In this document: one piece after another, positions 19,610 to 30,663 of the stretch
Layout: each line of letters starts with the position of its first letter
Position numbering within the stretch: the stretch's first letter is position 1
Origin: Caballeronia sp. dw_276
Lineage (GTDB): Bacteria; Pseudomonadota; Gammaproteobacteria; Burkholderiales; Burkholderiaceae
Assembly (NCBI RefSeq): GCF_018449635.1
Contig: NZ_JAAVUV010000005.1
Location: 186,001-250,000 of the forward strand
Length of the DNA: 64,000 nucleotides
Reading direction: 5' to 3'
Notes under the pieces: generated by a model
The model's database searches: none
What the model was told of the DNA's origin: nothing
The model's input: the letters and a program-made list of their open reading frames with translations, nothing else
Program-made: the position numbers and the translations under genes

Positions 19610-19770
19610 AGCAAACTCCGTATTATTTTTGCAGGTTAACGTGATTGCGACGAAGAAAAAGAGATCCGCCGTCAATCGCTACACTATAGCCGATTTTCAT
19701 TTTCGCACCAGCGCGCCCCGCCCGTCCAAATCCGCCGAAACGCTTGATGCACGCGGGATTCAGGCCGGCA

Positions 19771-21108
19771 TCAGCCCTTATCCGCGTAAGGATTCGCACT
19801 CGAACGAAACTCTATGCGCAATGGAGTCCCAACCAGGCCGAAAGTTTCTCTGAAACGTCCTTCGAGGTAGCGTTTATATGTGTCCGTGATCGCGTCGAGC
19901 GCATTTCCGTGCACGACAATGATCGGGGGATTCTGCCCGCCCTGATGCGCGTAGCGCAGCTTCGGACGAATCGGGCCACGACGGCGCGGTTGCTGGAACT
20001 CCACTGCGTCGATCAGCGCGCGCGTGAGCTTGGGCGTCGGCAGTTTTGCCATGGCAGCGGCGTAGGCGTCATCGACTGATTTCATCAACTGGCTAATACC
20101 GGTTTTCTCCAGCGCCGACACGTAGTGAAATTTAGCAAAGTCCAAAAACTTGAGCTTGCGTGTCAGGTCCGCCTTGGTGCGCTCGCGCACATGCGAATCC
20201 AGCCCGTCCCACTTGTTGACGCCAACCACCAGCGCACGTCCCTGCTCCACCACGAATCCAGCGATGTGCGCGTCTTGTTCAGAGATGTCTTGCTGCGCGT
20301 CGAGCAGCAGGATCACCACGTTTGCGTCTGAAATTGACTGCAGCGTCTTCACCACCGAAAACTTCTCGATTGCTTCGAACACCTTGCCGCGGCGACGCAA
20401 ACCCGCTGTATCGATCAACGTGTATTTGCGGCCACTCCGCTCGAAATCAACATAGATGGAATCGCGCGTGGTGCCCGGCATATCGAACGCGATCACGCGT
20501 TCTTCACCCACCAAGGCATTGATCAGCGTCGACTTGCCTACATTCGGGCGTCCCACGATGGCGATCTTCACGCCACGCGCCGCCTTCTCCTCGGGATCTT
20601 CTTCCGGTTGCCCGGCGTACGCGATCTCGAGCGCATCGCCGATCATCTCCGTCACGCCGTCGCCGTGCGCCGCGGAAATCGCGCGCGGGTCGCCAAGGCC
20701 GAGTTCGTAGAAATCGGCGGCGACCGCGCTGTACTTCATGCCTTCGGCCTTGTTCACCACCAGAAACAACGGCCGGCCCGTCTTGCGCAGATAGTCGGCA
20801 ATCGCCTTGTCTTGCGGCGCGAGTCCGTTGCGTCCGTCGGTGATGAAGACGACGACGTCGGCCTCCTCCACCGCCTGGCGCGTCTGGCGAGCCATCTCAT
20901 GCAGGATGCCGTCCTTCGCGACGGGTTCGAAACCGCCGGTATCGACGACCAGATAAGGGCGGTCGCCCACGCGGCCTTCGCCGTAGTGACGGTCGCGAGT
21001 GAGACCGGGCAAGTCGGCGACGAGCGCGTCACGCGAGCGCGTCAGGCGGTTGAAGAGCGTCGATTTCCCCACATTGGGGCGCCCCACGAGGGCAATTACG
21101 GGTTTCAT
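19771..21108 (-). CDS. der: Ribosome assembly GTPase Der (EngA)
   Basis: Der is an essential GTPase with two tandem G domains that matures the 50S subunit. Two P-loops are visible, GRPNVGKST at residues 8-16 and again in the second domain near 188, each with its NKxD motif (NKAE in the first, NKWD in the second), followed by a KH-like C-terminal domain. The frame extends upstream, but the ATG at 21108 ([12 protein letters not shown]) fits the family, giving 445 residues. bamB is upstream on the same strand, separated by an unusually long 474-base gap. Confidence 0.97.
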   Translation of the reverse strand: MKPVIALVGRPNVGKSTLFNRLTRSRDALVADLPGLTRDRHYGEGRVGDRPYLVVDTGGFEPVAKDGILHEMARQTRQAVEEADVVVFITDGRNGLAPQDKAIADYLRKTGRPLFLVVNKAEGMKYSAVAADFYELGLGDPRAISAAHGDGVTEMIGDALEIAYAGQPEEDPEEKAARGVKIAIVGRPNVGKSTLINALVGEERVIAFDMPGTTRDSIYVDFERSGRKYTLIDTAGLRRRGKVFEAIEKFSVVKTLQSISDANVVILLLDAQQDISEQDAHIAGFVVEQGRALVVGVNKWDGLDSHVRERTKADLTRKLKFLDFAKFHYVSALEKTGISQLMKSVDDAYAAAMAKLPTPKLTRALIDAVEFQQPRRRGPIRPKLRYAHQGGQNPPIIVVHGNALDAITDTYKRYLEGRFRETFGLVGTPLRIEFRSSANPYADKG

Positions 21109-21582
21109 GAGATGGTGTTCTTGGTTGAACGCAAGGCGGATGATTCCGGTCCGGCGCGCGCCGGATGTCACTCCGGAAACGGCGAACCGCGATATGCGCG
21201 GTCCGGCGGTGTGTCGAAAATTAGCACGGTTCCAGCAGATCGATCGCAGGACGCAGCAATTCTCGCTGGTTACTCCCTGCTTATCGGCTTCTGCTGACCC
21301 GCTTACTCGTTGCGGTCGTCACGTTCGAGGCGCACTTGGAACGCGCGGAGCGCCCCATCGAGAACATGAATTTGCGCGTCCGGCACTGGAATGCAGATGC
21401 CAGGATGTTGCGCTTGCCGTCGTTATTGCTGCTTGTGCGCTTATTTGCCGCACGATAAATCCGTCACGTGCGGCATTGATGAATCGATTCTATTCGCACG
21501 GCGCGGACTCAAAAAACAAAAAAGTCCGGAGAAACACGAACGGCCGGCAATACCGGCGCGCTCGTCAACTCAATCTAAAGCT
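21109..21582. other. Long intergenic spacer between bamB and der
   Basis: I find no gene in these 474 bases. They hold an 8-base-pair inverted repeat, GCCGCACG (21447-21454) with CGTGCGGC (21467-21474), and near the bamB stop an AT-rich stretch (21510-21530) in which CGGACT/AGTCCG flank runs of A on the plus strand (T on the minus). The latter could weakly terminate bamB. The rest is unremarkable and may hold a der promoter. Confidence 0.45.
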
Positions 21583-22722
21583 TCAGCGCGGACGGAAACC
21601 GTAAAGACCGCCGTCATGCGTCTGGATCACCAGCGTGTCGCCAGCCAGGACCGGGGCAGCCGTGATCGCGCTGCCGTCGGTTTTCGCGCGGCCAACAAAT
21701 TCGCCGTTGGTCGTGGAAAGGAAATGCACAAACCCTTGATAGTCGCCAATCACAACCGCGCGACCCAGGATAAACGGCACGCCGACCGTGCGATTTTTCA
21801 GCTTGTCGTTCTTCCACAGCGGGGTTCCGTCGATCGCGCTGAACGCGTTGACCACCGACCAGTCGTCCCCTGCCGCCACGACTTCATTGTCCTGCGCAAG
21901 ACCGCTGTCGCTCGAGAAGTTCTTTTCCCATTGCGCCCGGCCCGAGTTTGCATCGAAACAGCCGATACGGCCCTGGAACGTCACCGCGCAAGTCTCCGAT
22001 CCAACCAGCGTCGGCGCGCCAGTCACGTCATTGATACGCTCGACTTCGGTCACGCCCTTCGGAAACGATACCGGCGTCTGCCAGTAAGCATCTCCCGTCT
22101 GCAGGTTGATGGCTGCGAACGTGCCGCCCGGGAAACCCGCCAAGATTGCCTGCGATGCCGCGAACGTCATGCCTGCAGCCACGCGCAGATTCAGCGGCAC
22201 GGCGCGGGCCTGGAACATCCACTTTTGCTCGCCGGTCTGCGAATTGAACGCGACGATCTTGCCGTCGATAGTCCGGACAACCACGAGGTCGTTACCCACC
22301 AGCGGCGGCGAAATGATTTCGCCAGGCGCCGTAGCCGTCCACAATTGCTTGCCGTCGGGTCCGAGCACGTACACATTGCCCTTCAAGCCGCCAACCGCCG
22401 TCAGGTTGCCGTCGCTGCCCACGCCCGCCGACAGGTCGTCCTTGAGCTTGATGCGCCACACATCCTGACCCGTCTTCGAATCGATCTTCGCGACCGTGCC
22501 GTTGGCGCCTGCCGCGTACACGGCGTCGCCTACGGCAACCGGCGAGAACAGATACCGCCCGGCCTTGCCGACGCTCGCCTTCCAGGCCTGCTCCACGTTC
22601 AGAACGGGCTTGATCTCGACAAGCGGAGTCGGCGCCCGGCGCTCGTCCTTGGTGGCACAGGCCGTGAGCATGACCGACATCGCGCAGGCGAGCGGCAGAG
22701 CGTAGCGTTTCAGAAAATTCAT
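21583..22722 (-). CDS. bamB: Outer membrane assembly lipoprotein BamB
   Basis: BamB is a beta-propeller lipoprotein of the BAM complex. The protein begins with a lipoprotein signal peptide ending LTAC (Cys about 22) and continues as PQQ-like propeller blades with repeated motifs such as GANGTVAKIDSKTGQDVW and VAFNSQTGEQKW. I start it at the ATG at 22722 (379 residues, the usual length); an ATG at 22737 is the alternative, and the open frame extends a little further. It lies between yfgM and der, the standard gammaproteobacterial and betaproteobacterial order. Confidence 0.95.
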   Translation of the reverse strand: MNFLKRYALPLACAMSVMLTACATKDERRAPTPLVEIKPVLNVEQAWKASVGKAGRYLFSPVAVGDAVYAAGANGTVAKIDSKTGQDVWRIKLKDDLSAGVGSDGNLTAVGGLKGNVYVLGPDGKQLWTATAPGEIISPPLVGNDLVVVRTIDGKIVAFNSQTGEQKWMFQARAVPLNLRVAAGMTFAASQAILAGFPGGTFAAINLQTGDAYWQTPVSFPKGVTEVERINDVTGAPTLVGSETCAVTFQGRIGCFDANSGRAQWEKNFSSDSGLAQDNEVVAAGDDWSVVNAFSAIDGTPLWKNDKLKNRTVGVPFILGRAVVIGDYQGFVHFLSTTNGEFVGRAKTDGSAITAAPVLAGDTLVIQTHDGGLYGFRPR

Positions 22723-22883
22723 CGGTGGACGCAACATGGAGAAAATGAAATCGGTTGATCGGTGTGCGGCGAAACTCAAGACTGTTCAGGTCCAACCGCT
22801 AAGAACCCGCGACTTTAACTCAGTGAGCACCGCACCAGCACAAAGACGATGCTGCGGCGCCGCGCATTTCGGCATGCGCAGCG

Positions 22884-23513
22884 TTAGCCGCCAAGCGCAT
22901 CGAGCTTGAACTGAACCAGCTGACGTGCCGACGAGTCGGACTGTGGCAACGAGTCGAGCGCCAGTTTATAGGCCGCACGCGCATCGTCGCGCTTGCCTTG
23001 TGCCGCCAGCAAGTCACCACGACGATCCGATACCACGCCTTTGAACGCGTCGATGGGTTCGTCGGCGAGAACCTTCAGGCCGGCGTCGTAGGCTTTTTCG
23101 TCGAGCAGAATCAGCGACAGCCGCAATTTCGCGATCTGCTTATATTCAGCGTCCTTCGCGTGATCGACAGCCCACTGCAGCTGCGTCTTCGCCCCGGCGC
23201 TGTCACCACTCATGTACAGGGATTTGGCTGCGGCGAGCGCGGTCATCTGCGCATAGGCGGTGCCGCCGAACTTGTCTTCCATGTCCGACGAAACGCGTGT
23301 GATTAATGCCTTGTCACCCGCTGTCACCGCTTGCTGGACCTGATCGTAGAGTACGGCGGCTTCGGCCGCCTGCCTGCGTTGCCAGAAATTCCAGCCGTTC
23401 CAGCCTGCCGCGACCACGAGCACCGCGAGCACGATCCAGGTCGTGGAATTGCCCCATTTGGCCCACCAGGCCTTCAGGTTTTCAAGTGATTCTTGTTCTT
23501 CGTGATAGCTCAT
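22884..23513 (-). CDS. yfgM: YfgM-family tetratricopeptide membrane protein
   Basis: YfgM is an inner-membrane protein with a periplasmic TPR-like domain that in E. coli associates with the SecYEG-PpiD translocon. The 209 residues have a charged N-terminus rich in Glu (SYHEEQESLENLKAWWAKWG), one membrane helix (about 24-42, with GWNGWNFWQRRQ following) and helical repeats. The start at 23513 is fixed by conservation; the open frame is longer. It sits between hisS and bamB, as in E. coli. Confidence 0.9.
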   Translation of the reverse strand: MSYHEEQESLENLKAWWAKWGNSTTWIVLAVLVVAAGWNGWNFWQRRQAAEAAVLYDQVQQAVTAGDKALITRVSSDMEDKFGGTAYAQMTALAAAKSLYMSGDSAGAKTQLQWAVDHAKDAEYKQIAKLRLSLILLDEKAYDAGLKVLADEPIDAFKGVVSDRRGDLLAAQGKRDDARAAYKLALDSLPQSDSSARQLVQFKLDALGG

Positions 23514-23613
23514 GCCCAGCGTATTCCTTGACTGCTTTTGTGTTCGCGTGCAATGCCGCGCGCCATTGTTTCGGGCCGCCGCGCGGGGGTTTCCGCGCGG
23601 CGCAGCCGGACAA

Positions 23614-24960
23614 TCAGTCGGCGCTGTCGTCGGCGGTTGCCACCATCGCATTGATTAGAAATTCGGTCAAGTCTTCCACAGGCACGGTGGCCTGCTCGTT
23701 CTTTTGACCCGTCGATTCGAGCGATGAAGACCGCAACGGTTTCACGCCAACCATGCCTTGCGCGAGTTCGTTTTCGCCAAGAATGACCGCGAACGCTGCG
23801 CCGCTTGCATCGGCTTTTTTCATTTGCGACTTGAAGCTGGCGGCCGTGCCGTCCGGGCTGCAATGGAGGATGACGTCGAGACCGGTGTCGCGCAAACGCT
23901 CGGCAATGATAAACGCCTGCTCCGCCGCCGCTTCGCCCTGATGCACCACGTAGATGTCCGTACCTTCCGGCGCCGGCACGAGATTCTCTTCTTTCAGCAG
24001 CTCAAGAATCCGTTCGACGCCCATCGCCCAGCCGCACGCAGCCGCCGCCTTGCCGCCAAGCTGCTCGATCAGCGGATCGTAACGGCCACCGCCCGCAACC
24101 GTGCCTTGCGAACCAAGCTTGTCGGTCACCCACTCGAACACGGTCAGATTGTAGTAATCGAGGCCGCGAACGAGACGCGGGTTGATCGTGAACGGCACGT
24201 TGTTCGCTTTCAGCAAACGCTGAACGCCTTCGAAGTGCGCGAGCGATTCGGAGCCAAGAAAATCGACGAGCTTTGGCGCGTTCTGTGCGATTTCCTGCAT
24301 GGCCGGATTTTTCGTATCGAGCACGCGCAACGGGTTCGTGTAGAGGCGGCGTTTCGCTTCTTCATCGAGTGCGTCGACATGTTGCTCGAGATACGCAATC
24401 AGTTCCTTCCGGTGCGCGGCGCGCTCTTCCGGCTGGCCAAGCGAGTTGAGTTCGAGACGGATGCCGGTCAGCCCGAGGTCGTCCCACAGGCGCTGGCACA
24501 TCATGATGATTTCCGCGTCGGTGTCAGGGCCGGCAAAACCCAGTGCTTCCACGCCAACCTGGTGAAACTGCCGGTAGCGTCCACGTTGCGGACGCTCATG
24601 GCGGAACATCGGGCCGACGTACCACAGCCGCTTCGGGCCGTCGTACAGCAGATTGTGTTCAATCGTCGCGCGCACCACCGCCGCGGTGTTCTCCGGACGC
24701 AGCGTGAGTTGCTCGCCGTTGAGCGCGTCGGTGAAGCTGTACATTTCCTTCTCGACGATGTCCGTCACTTCGCCAATGCCGCGCGTGAACAGTTGCGTAT
24801 GCTCGAGAATCGGCGTGCGGATCTGCTGGTAGCCGTAGGCGCGCAGCATCGACTTGACGGTACTTTCGAAAAATTCGTACAACGCGGCATGTTCCGGCAG
24901 GATGTCATTCATGCCCTTCACGCCGCTCAGCTTTTCAAGCTTTTTCTTGACTTCAGTCAT
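23614..24960 (-). CDS. hisS: Histidyl-tRNA synthetase
   Basis: HisS charges tRNA-His. The 448-residue protein has class II motif 2 ([20 protein letters not shown]), the histidine-binding signature around [15 protein letters not shown] and motif 3 with [11 protein letters not shown]-terminal anticodon-binding domain follows (about 340 onward). The start at 24960 gives [23 protein letters not shown]. It is 6 bases after ispG, so the two are cotranscribed. The related HisZ is encoded at 14.1 kb. Confidence 0.97.
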   Translation of the reverse strand: MTEVKKKLEKLSGVKGMNDILPEHAALYEFFESTVKSMLRAYGYQQIRTPILEHTQLFTRGIGEVTDIVEKEMYSFTDALNGEQLTLRPENTAAVVRATIEHNLLYDGPKRLWYVGPMFRHERPQRGRYRQFHQVGVEALGFAGPDTDAEIIMMCQRLWDDLGLTGIRLELNSLGQPEERAAHRKELIAYLEQHVDALDEEAKRRLYTNPLRVLDTKNPAMQEIAQNAPKLVDFLGSESLAHFEGVQRLLKANNVPFTINPRLVRGLDYYNLTVFEWVTDKLGSQGTVAGGGRYDPLIEQLGGKAAAACGWAMGVERILELLKEENLVPAPEGTDIYVVHQGEAAAEQAFIIAERLRDTGLDVILHCSPDGTAASFKSQMKKADASGAAFAVILGENELAQGMVGVKPLRSSSLESTGQKNEQATVPVEDLTEFLINAMVATADDSAD

Positions 24961-24966
24961 CTGTCT

Positions 24967-26286
24967 TTAGATTGTTTCTGCCTGCGCGGTTTCGCGCTTG
25001 CCGTAAGTCCGCGTGACGTACTCGCTGACGATTTGCTGGAACTCCTGAGCGATATGTTCGCCGCGCAGCGTCTTGACCTTCACGCCATCGATGAACACCG
25101 GCGCCGCCGGATTTTCACCGGAACCAGGCAAGCTGATGCCGATATTCGCCTGCTTGGATTCACCCGGTCCGTTCACGATGCAACCCATCACCGCGACATG
25201 CATCTTCTCGACGCCCGGGAACTGATCGCGCCAAACGGGCATTTCATTGCGCAGATATGTCTGAATCTGCGATGCCAGTTCCTGGAACAACGTGCTCGTC
25301 GTGCGTCCGCAGCCGGGGCAGGCGATAACCATTGGCGTGAACGATCGCAGACCCATGGTCTGCAAAATTTCCTGCCCGACGATCACTTCGCCGGTCCGCG
25401 CGCCGCCTGGTTCAGGCGTCAGCGAAATCCGGATGGTGTCGCCAATGCCTTCCTGCAAGAGCACCGACAATGCCGCCGTCGATGCCACGATGCCCTTCGA
25501 GCCCATACCCGCTTCGGTCAGCCCGAGGTGCAGCGCGAAACTGCAGCGCTTCGCCAATTCGCGATACACCGCGATCAGGTCCTGCACGCCGCTGACCTTG
25601 CACGACAAGATGATCTGATCGCGCCGCAAGCCGAGTTCGACCGCGCGTTCCGCCGAGCCGATCGCCGATTGAATCAGCGCTTCGTACATCACGCTTTGCG
25701 CTTCCCACGGCGTTGATCGCGCGGCGTTTTCGTCCATCATGCGCGCGAGCAGATCCTGATCGAGACTGCCCCAGTTCACACCGATCCGAACCGGCTTGTC
25801 ATAACGCGCAGCCGCTTCGATCATCTGCGCGAACTGCGTGTCGCGTTTTGCGCCGGCGCCCACGTTGCCCGGATTGATACGATATTTCGACAACGCTTCC
25901 GCGCACGCAGGGTAGTCGCGCAGCAGCGTATGGCCGTTGTAGTGAAAATCGCCAACGAGCGGAACCGTCACGCCCATTCTGTCCAGCTGTTCGCGCACGG
26001 CCGGAACTGCTGCTGCCGCCTCAGGCGTGTTGACCGTGATCCGCACCAGTTCCGATCCGGCTTGCGCCAGTTCCTTGATCTGGATTGCCGTACCGATCGC
26101 GTCTGCGGTGTCGGTGTTGGTCATCGACTGGACACGCACCGGCGAATCCCCGCCGATAGTGACAAGCTGGCCGCCCCAGCGCACATCGACGGCGTGCGAA
26201 GACCGTCGTTTCAACGATCCGCCGAAAACCGGTTCCGACGAACAAATCTTGCTTTCAATTAGGGGTTGTTGAGCTTCGGATTGCAT
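24967..26286 (-). CDS. ispG: 4-hydroxy-3-methylbut-2-enyl diphosphate synthase (IspG/GcpE)
   Basis: IspG is the iron-sulfur enzyme of the sixth step of the MEP isoprenoid pathway. The 439-residue protein shows the N-terminal signature [11 protein letters not shown] and the C-terminal cysteines of the 4Fe-4S cluster (CPGCGRT and [11 protein letters not shown]). It is longer than E. coli IspG because of inserts around residues 230-300, which is common in betaproteobacteria. It starts at an ATG at 26286. rodZ lies upstream and hisS 6 bases downstream. Confidence 0.96.
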   Translation of the reverse strand: MQSEAQQPLIESKICSSEPVFGGSLKRRSSHAVDVRWGGQLVTIGGDSPVRVQSMTNTDTADAIGTAIQIKELAQAGSELVRITVNTPEAAAAVPAVREQLDRMGVTVPLVGDFHYNGHTLLRDYPACAEALSKYRINPGNVGAGAKRDTQFAQMIEAAARYDKPVRIGVNWGSLDQDLLARMMDENAARSTPWEAQSVMYEALIQSAIGSAERAVELGLRRDQIILSCKVSGVQDLIAVYRELAKRCSFALHLGLTEAGMGSKGIVASTAALSVLLQEGIGDTIRISLTPEPGGARTGEVIVGQEILQTMGLRSFTPMVIACPGCGRTTSTLFQELASQIQTYLRNEMPVWRDQFPGVEKMHVAVMGCIVNGPGESKQANIGISLPGSGENPAAPVFIDGVKVKTLRGEHIAQEFQQIVSEYVTRTYGKRETAQAETI

Positions 26287-26503
26287 CTAAGTGACCCTCT
26301 GCGTTGCCGGATGCCGCACGGAGACGCGTTTCTGGAATGAATGAGACTCAAGGACAAGGACCGGCGTTTAACAATTCGCAACGCCGAAGCGAAATCTTCG
26401 CACGATTTCGTGTCAAGCCTGAGGATCGAGGTGAAACGCCACGATCCGGTGCAGGTTATCCCGCGAGTTCAGGCATACGCTGCCGGAGCTCGCGATATGA
26501 GCG

Positions 26504-27664
26504 TCACGGGAGTGAAAAACGCGCAACATTACCTTTGGCTGGTCCGAACTTCGCGGCTTCGACCGGTTGTCCGTCGAACGTCAGCGAGTCGAGACCCGCG
26601 CGGTTGCCGATCGTGATCTTGAACGGCGCTTCACCCGCTACCCGCTGCACCGAATCGGCCTTCACCAAGCCGGAAAACACTTCCTTGCCATCCTTTTGAC
26701 GCACGCTGAACCAGCTGTCGGCCGCAACCTTCAACTCAAGCGTATTCGAACCGGTGCCGACAGCAGCCGCGACAGATGCGGGCGCTGGTGCTTCAGGCTT
26801 GGCCGCGTTGGTCAGCGGAACCGCCGCAGGAACGCTGGCGCCCTTGGCGGCCGCACCCTGAACCGCCGAAATAGTCGACGAAGACGCCGGAAGCGCATTT
26901 GTGCCCAACGGACTTGGCATTGGCTGAGCGCCGGCTTGCTGCGTGGTCGCGCTGTTCGTTGCTGCGCTGCTGGCTGCAGCAGTGTCGGCGGGTGCCACCG
27001 AACCCGCGTTCGAGCTGGACTCGTCAGATGCAGTTACCGACGAACTCGCGCTTGTTTCGCCACCAGCCGATTGGCCAGCGCCGTTGGCACTTGCTTTCAG
27101 GCGGGCGAGCCACGCGGCCGAGTCGCCGCCGGTATGCCACATGGCAAGCGCGATCACCGCAACGACCACAGCGGCCACACCCCAAAGCCACGACCGGCGT
27201 TTCGGTGAACTTCCAAGCGGAACAGACACCCGGCCACGCGGCAAGCCCGCACCGGATGACGCCGGCAATGACAAGTTTTGCTCCACCGGGCCGCTAGCCT
27301 GACGCAGGGCAGCTGTGAACGGCGCCGGGTCGGCACCCATGATTTTTGCGTAACTTCGCACGATGCCAGCCGCGAAGTTTCGATCCGGAAAGAGGCTGAG
27401 ATCGCCGTTTTCAAGCGCGCGCAATTTTAGCGGGGATACCTTCAACCGCGCGGAGACGTCATCAAGCGACCAGTTCTTCGCCTCGCGAAGCTGCGTCAGG
27501 CGCGCGCCTACCGCTGCGACCGATTCAAGGCTTGCGCCCTGGATTCCGCCCTGCGCAGCGCTCGTGGCGCGCTCAGGCTGGCTGCCTGGTAAAACTTCGG
27601 CCTGACCGCCCGACTGGCCACCTTTATGAGCGCCAAAAGGCGTCGGGTGCTGCGGCTCACTCAT
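26504..27664 (-). CDS. rodZ: Cytoskeletal protein RodZ
   Basis: RodZ links MreB to the elongation machinery and sets rod shape. The 386-residue protein has a cytoplasmic helix-turn-helix (about 48-112, LREAKNWSLDDVSARLKVSP), a basic juxtamembrane segment (SPKRRS), one membrane helix (about 159-176), a long Ser/Ala/Thr-rich periplasmic linker and a C-terminal DUF4115 domain (WFSVRQKDGKEVFSGLVKA). It starts at an ATG at 27664. In P. aeruginosa pilF lies between rlmN and rodZ, but here the gap is only 232 bases. Confidence 0.92.
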   Translation of the reverse strand: MSEPQHPTPFGAHKGGQSGGQAEVLPGSQPERATSAAQGGIQGASLESVAAVGARLTQLREAKNWSLDDVSARLKVSPLKLRALENGDLSLFPDRNFAAGIVRSYAKIMGADPAPFTAALRQASGPVEQNLSLPASSGAGLPRGRVSVPLGSSPKRRSWLWGVAAVVVAVIALAMWHTGGDSAAWLARLKASANGAGQSAGGETSASSSVTASDESSSNAGSVAPADTAAASSAATNSATTQQAGAQPMPSPLGTNALPASSSTISAVQGAAAKGASVPAAVPLTNAAKPEAPAPASVAAAVGTGSNTLELKVAADSWFSVRQKDGKEVFSGLVKADSVQRVAGEAPFKITIGNRAGLDSLTFDGQPVEAAKFGPAKGNVARFSLP

Positions 27665-27896
27665 CCCAATTTCCTCGCATCGATTCTTTTTTGTCGCTGC
27701 CCAGCTTCGTTGCCGAGCACGGCACTACCGCACGGACTTACCGCGCCGGCGTTGCAGACCGCTTTATAACAAAATGCACGGTGTTGTGCGCCGACTTTGA
27801 TCGTTTATTGCCTAATTTTCCCATTTCGCAACCGAATGACACGCATCGGCCGTACGGTGCGCCAGCCGCTTCACTGATTTGACTTGGCAAGCCCGC

Positions 27897-29039
27897 TTAG
27901 ACAGCACGAACCTCAATAACCTTGGACGCCTTGCCCATGCGCTGCGCAAGTCGTGTACGGTCTTGAACCTCGCCGGCGAGCTGCCCGCAGGCTGCATCGA
28001 TATCGTCGCCGCGGGTCTTGCGCACCGTGGTCACGACACCGGCGTCCAACAATACCTGCGCGAAACGCTTGATCTGCTCGTTACCTGAGCGCTTCAATCC
28101 GGACTCGGGGAACGGATTGAACGGAATCAGATTGAATTTGCACGGCACGTCACGCGTCAGCGCAACAAGTTCACGTGCTTGCGCTTCGCTGTCGTTCACA
28201 CCGTCGAGCATGCAGTACTCGAACGTAATGAAATCGCGCGGCGCCACTTTTAAATAGCGCTGGCACGCGGCCATCAGCTCGCGCAACGGATACTTCTTGT
28301 TCAGGGGCACGAGCATGTCGCGAAGCGGATCATTCGGCGCGTGCAGGGATACAGCAAGCGCTACCGGCAGGTCGGCGCCAAGCCGGTCCATCATGGGCAC
28401 GACGCCCGAGGTCGACAAAGTCACACGCCGACGCGATAAGCCGTACGCGTTGTCGTCGAGCATCAGCCGCATGGCGGGCACTACAGCGTCATAATTGAGC
28501 AGCGGTTCGCCCATGCCCATCATCACGACGTTGGTCACCACCCGATCGGCTTTGCCATTGTTTGGGACGCCATAAGTACCGCTTTTGGACGCACGCAGTG
28601 CGAACTCCGCCATTCTCAGCTGGCCGATGATTTCGCCCGTGCTCAGGTTGCGCGAGAAACCCTGCTTGCCGGTGGAGCAAAACCGGCAATTGACCGCACA
28701 GCCCGCTTGCGATGAAACGCAAAGCGTGCCGCGATTTTCTTCCGGAATGTAGACGGTCTCGACCGCGTTGCTGTTCCCTACGTCGATCAGCCACTTGCGC
28801 GTGCCGTCGGTGGAAACGTGGTCGCGGACGATGGCGGGCATATCCAGACTTGCCCGCCCCTTCAATTTTTCACGCAGCGATTTCGCCAGATCGGTCATGC
28901 CGTCGAAGTCGTCGACGCCGAACTGGTGAATCCAGCGCTGCAATTGCTTGGCGCGAAACGGCTTCTCCCCCAGGCTGCCGCAATATGCGACAAGCCCGGC
29001 GGCATCGAGATCCAGAAGGTTGACGGTGGAAGCTGTCAT
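27897..29039 (-). CDS. rlmN: Dual-specificity RNA methyltransferase RlmN
   Basis: RlmN is a radical SAM enzyme that methylates A2503 of 23S rRNA and A37 of some tRNAs. The 380-residue protein has the cluster-binding cysteines in CAVNCRFC (114, 118, 121). The conserved C-terminal region [13 protein letters not shown] supplies the second catalytic Cys. It starts at an ATG at 29039 and lies between ndk and rodZ on the minus strand. Confidence 0.97.
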   Translation of the reverse strand: MTASTVNLLDLDAAGLVAYCGSLGEKPFRAKQLQRWIHQFGVDDFDGMTDLAKSLREKLKGRASLDMPAIVRDHVSTDGTRKWLIDVGNSNAVETVYIPEENRGTLCVSSQAGCAVNCRFCSTGKQGFSRNLSTGEIIGQLRMAEFALRASKSGTYGVPNNGKADRVVTNVVMMGMGEPLLNYDAVVPAMRLMLDDNAYGLSRRRVTLSTSGVVPMMDRLGADLPVALAVSLHAPNDPLRDMLVPLNKKYPLRELMAACQRYLKVAPRDFITFEYCMLDGVNDSEAQARELVALTRDVPCKFNLIPFNPFPESGLKRSGNEQIKRFAQVLLDAGVVTTVRKTRGDDIDAACGQLAGEVQDRTRLAQRMGKASKVIEVRAV

Positions 29040-29159
29040 TCGATTTGTGCCATTTTCCTGATGAGCGAAACCGGAAGCGTTTCAAGACACGCCGCAGTCC
29101 GCCTTTCGGTTCGCTTTTCCGTATTTCGCGCCAGTTCCTGCGATAAATCTACTCTCGAA

Positions 29160-29585
29160 TTAACGCGAATAAACGTTTACTTCGGGGAAGAAGAACGCGA
29201 TTTCCTGACGTGCCGTTTCAGCAGCGTCGGAACCATGCACTGCATTCGCGTCGATGCTGTCCGCGAAGTCAGCGCGGATCGTACCCTTGTCGGCCTTCTT
29301 CGGATCCGTCGCGCCCATCAGGTCGCGGTTCTTCAGGATGGCGTTTTCGCCTTCCAGCGCCTGGATCATCACCGGGCCGGAAATCATGAATTCGACGAGG
29401 TCCTTGAAGAACGGACGCGCTGCGTGAACTGCATAGAACTTTTCTGCGTCAGCACGCGACAGGTGAACCATGCGAGCCGCAATGACCTTGAGGCCAGCTT
29501 GCTCGAAGCGGCTGTAGATCTGACCGATCACATTCTTTGCCACTGCATCCGGTTTGATAATCGACAGGGTGCGCTCGATCGCCAT
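29160..29585 (-). CDS. ndk: Nucleoside diphosphate kinase
   Basis: Ndk balances nucleoside triphosphate pools by transferring phosphate through an active-site histidine. The 141-residue protein is full length, with His117 in NAVHGSD. The frame extends a few codons upstream, but the ATG at 29585 ([15 protein letters not shown]) follows a TTGGAG ribosome-binding site and matches the family. It heads the minus-strand array that continues with rlmN, and it is divergent from the BI-1 gene. Confidence 0.98.
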   Translation of the reverse strand: MAIERTLSIIKPDAVAKNVIGQIYSRFEQAGLKVIAARMVHLSRADAEKFYAVHAARPFFKDLVEFMISGPVMIQALEGENAILKNRDLMGATDPKKADKGTIRADFADSIDANAVHGSDAAETARQEIAFFFPEVNVYSR

Positions 29586-29878
29586 GAAAAACTCCAAAAA
29601 ATTAACGGGTTACGAATATAAAGAATCGACAATTGTAGCACGAAGCATTGTATGATTGCGATGGAAACCTTACGGCATCGTAAGCATCAAAGTTTGAAAC
29701 CGGTAACGAAATGCGCGGTAATTTTACTGGCCGGCTCATTGCGGTGCAGCATCATTGAATTCGGCGCAATATAGGTACATATCGTGTGTGTGAAGGTCCG
29801 CAACGCCGTAGCGTAAAATCAGTCGGGCCGGTATTTTTGGAACAGTTGGCTTTACACAAGTTTAGGCAAGGAGAAACC

Positions 29879-30577
29879 ATGAACGAATCCCCTTACGGTT
29901 TTGGTCGGACTGGCAGTGTTACATCGTCCGAAACCCGCAATCGCGTGCTACGGAACACTTACTGGCTGCTCGCACTTTCCATGGTGCCGACCGTGCTCGG
30001 CGCATGGGTCGGCGTTGCGACCGGCTTCTCGCTGTTCGCGGCAACGAGCCCCGCCATGAGTTTCATCGCTTTCATGGCGATCGCGTTCGGCTTCATGTTC
30101 GCCATCGAGCGCACGAAGAACAGCAGCATGGGCGTGGTTGTCCTGCTCGGCTTCACATTCTTCATGGGCCTGATGCTGTCGCGTCTGTTGAGCTTCATTC
30201 TCGGTTTTTCGAATGGGCCGCAGCTCATCATGATGGCCTTCGGTGGCACCGGTGTGATCTTCGCGGCCATGGCGACTATCGCGACCGTGAGCAAGCGCGA
30301 CTTTTCCGGGCTTGGCAAGTGGCTGTTCATGGGCGTGCTGGTGTTGTTGCTGGCCGCGTTCGCGAACGTCTTCCTGCACCTGCCCGCGTTGATGCTGACC
30401 GTGTCTGTGCTCGCGATCGTGATTTTCTCGGCGTACATGTTGTTCGACGTCCAGCGCGTGGTGAATGGCGGCGAAACGAACTACATCAGCGCAGCGCTTG
30501 CGATCTATCTCGACCTGTACAACGTATTCACGAACCTGCTCGCGCTGCTCGGTATTTTCGGCGGCAACCGGAACTGA
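29879..30577 (+). CDS. BI-1/YccA-family integral membrane protein
   Basis: This 232-residue protein has seven hydrophobic helices from about residue 24 on and matches the Bax inhibitor 1 family (E. coli YbhL/YccA). YccA binds FtsH and modulates its activity, while other members are pH-sensitive calcium leak channels. The start at 29879 (MNESPYGFGRTGSV) has a good AAGGAG site and fits the family, although the open frame extends upstream. The last helix is followed by LLALLGIFGGNRN, typical of the family. A bidirectional terminator follows. The specific role is unknown. Confidence 0.88.
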   Translation: MNESPYGFGRTGSVTSSETRNRVLRNTYWLLALSMVPTVLGAWVGVATGFSLFAATSPAMSFIAFMAIAFGFMFAIERTKNSSMGVVVLLGFTFFMGLMLSRLLSFILGFSNGPQLIMMAFGGTGVIFAAMATIATVSKRDFSGLGKWLFMGVLVLLLAAFANVFLHLPALMLTVSVLAIVIFSAYMLFDVQRVVNGGETNYISAALAIYLDLYNVFTNLLALLGIFGGNRN

Positions 30578-30605
30578 TCGGGACAGCGAATGGGTTGTAT
30601 CGATG

Positions 30606-30638
30606 AAAAAAGCCGGCCTCGTTTGGGGCCGGCTTTTT
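30606..30638. terminator. Bidirectional rho-independent terminator
   Basis: The stem AGCCGGCC / GGCCGGCT (30611-30618 with 30627-30634) has an eight-base loop, a flanking A-run and a T-run. It serves the convergent BI-1 gene and rlmD. Confidence 0.92.
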
Positions 30639-30663
30639 CATGTCCGCAGATGATTCAATCGAT

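Noticed and set aside
29632..29652. Two TACAAT hexamers on the minus strand upstream of ndk, as ndk promoters
   Set aside because: No acceptable -35 element at 16-18 bases for either, so I did not call a promoter.
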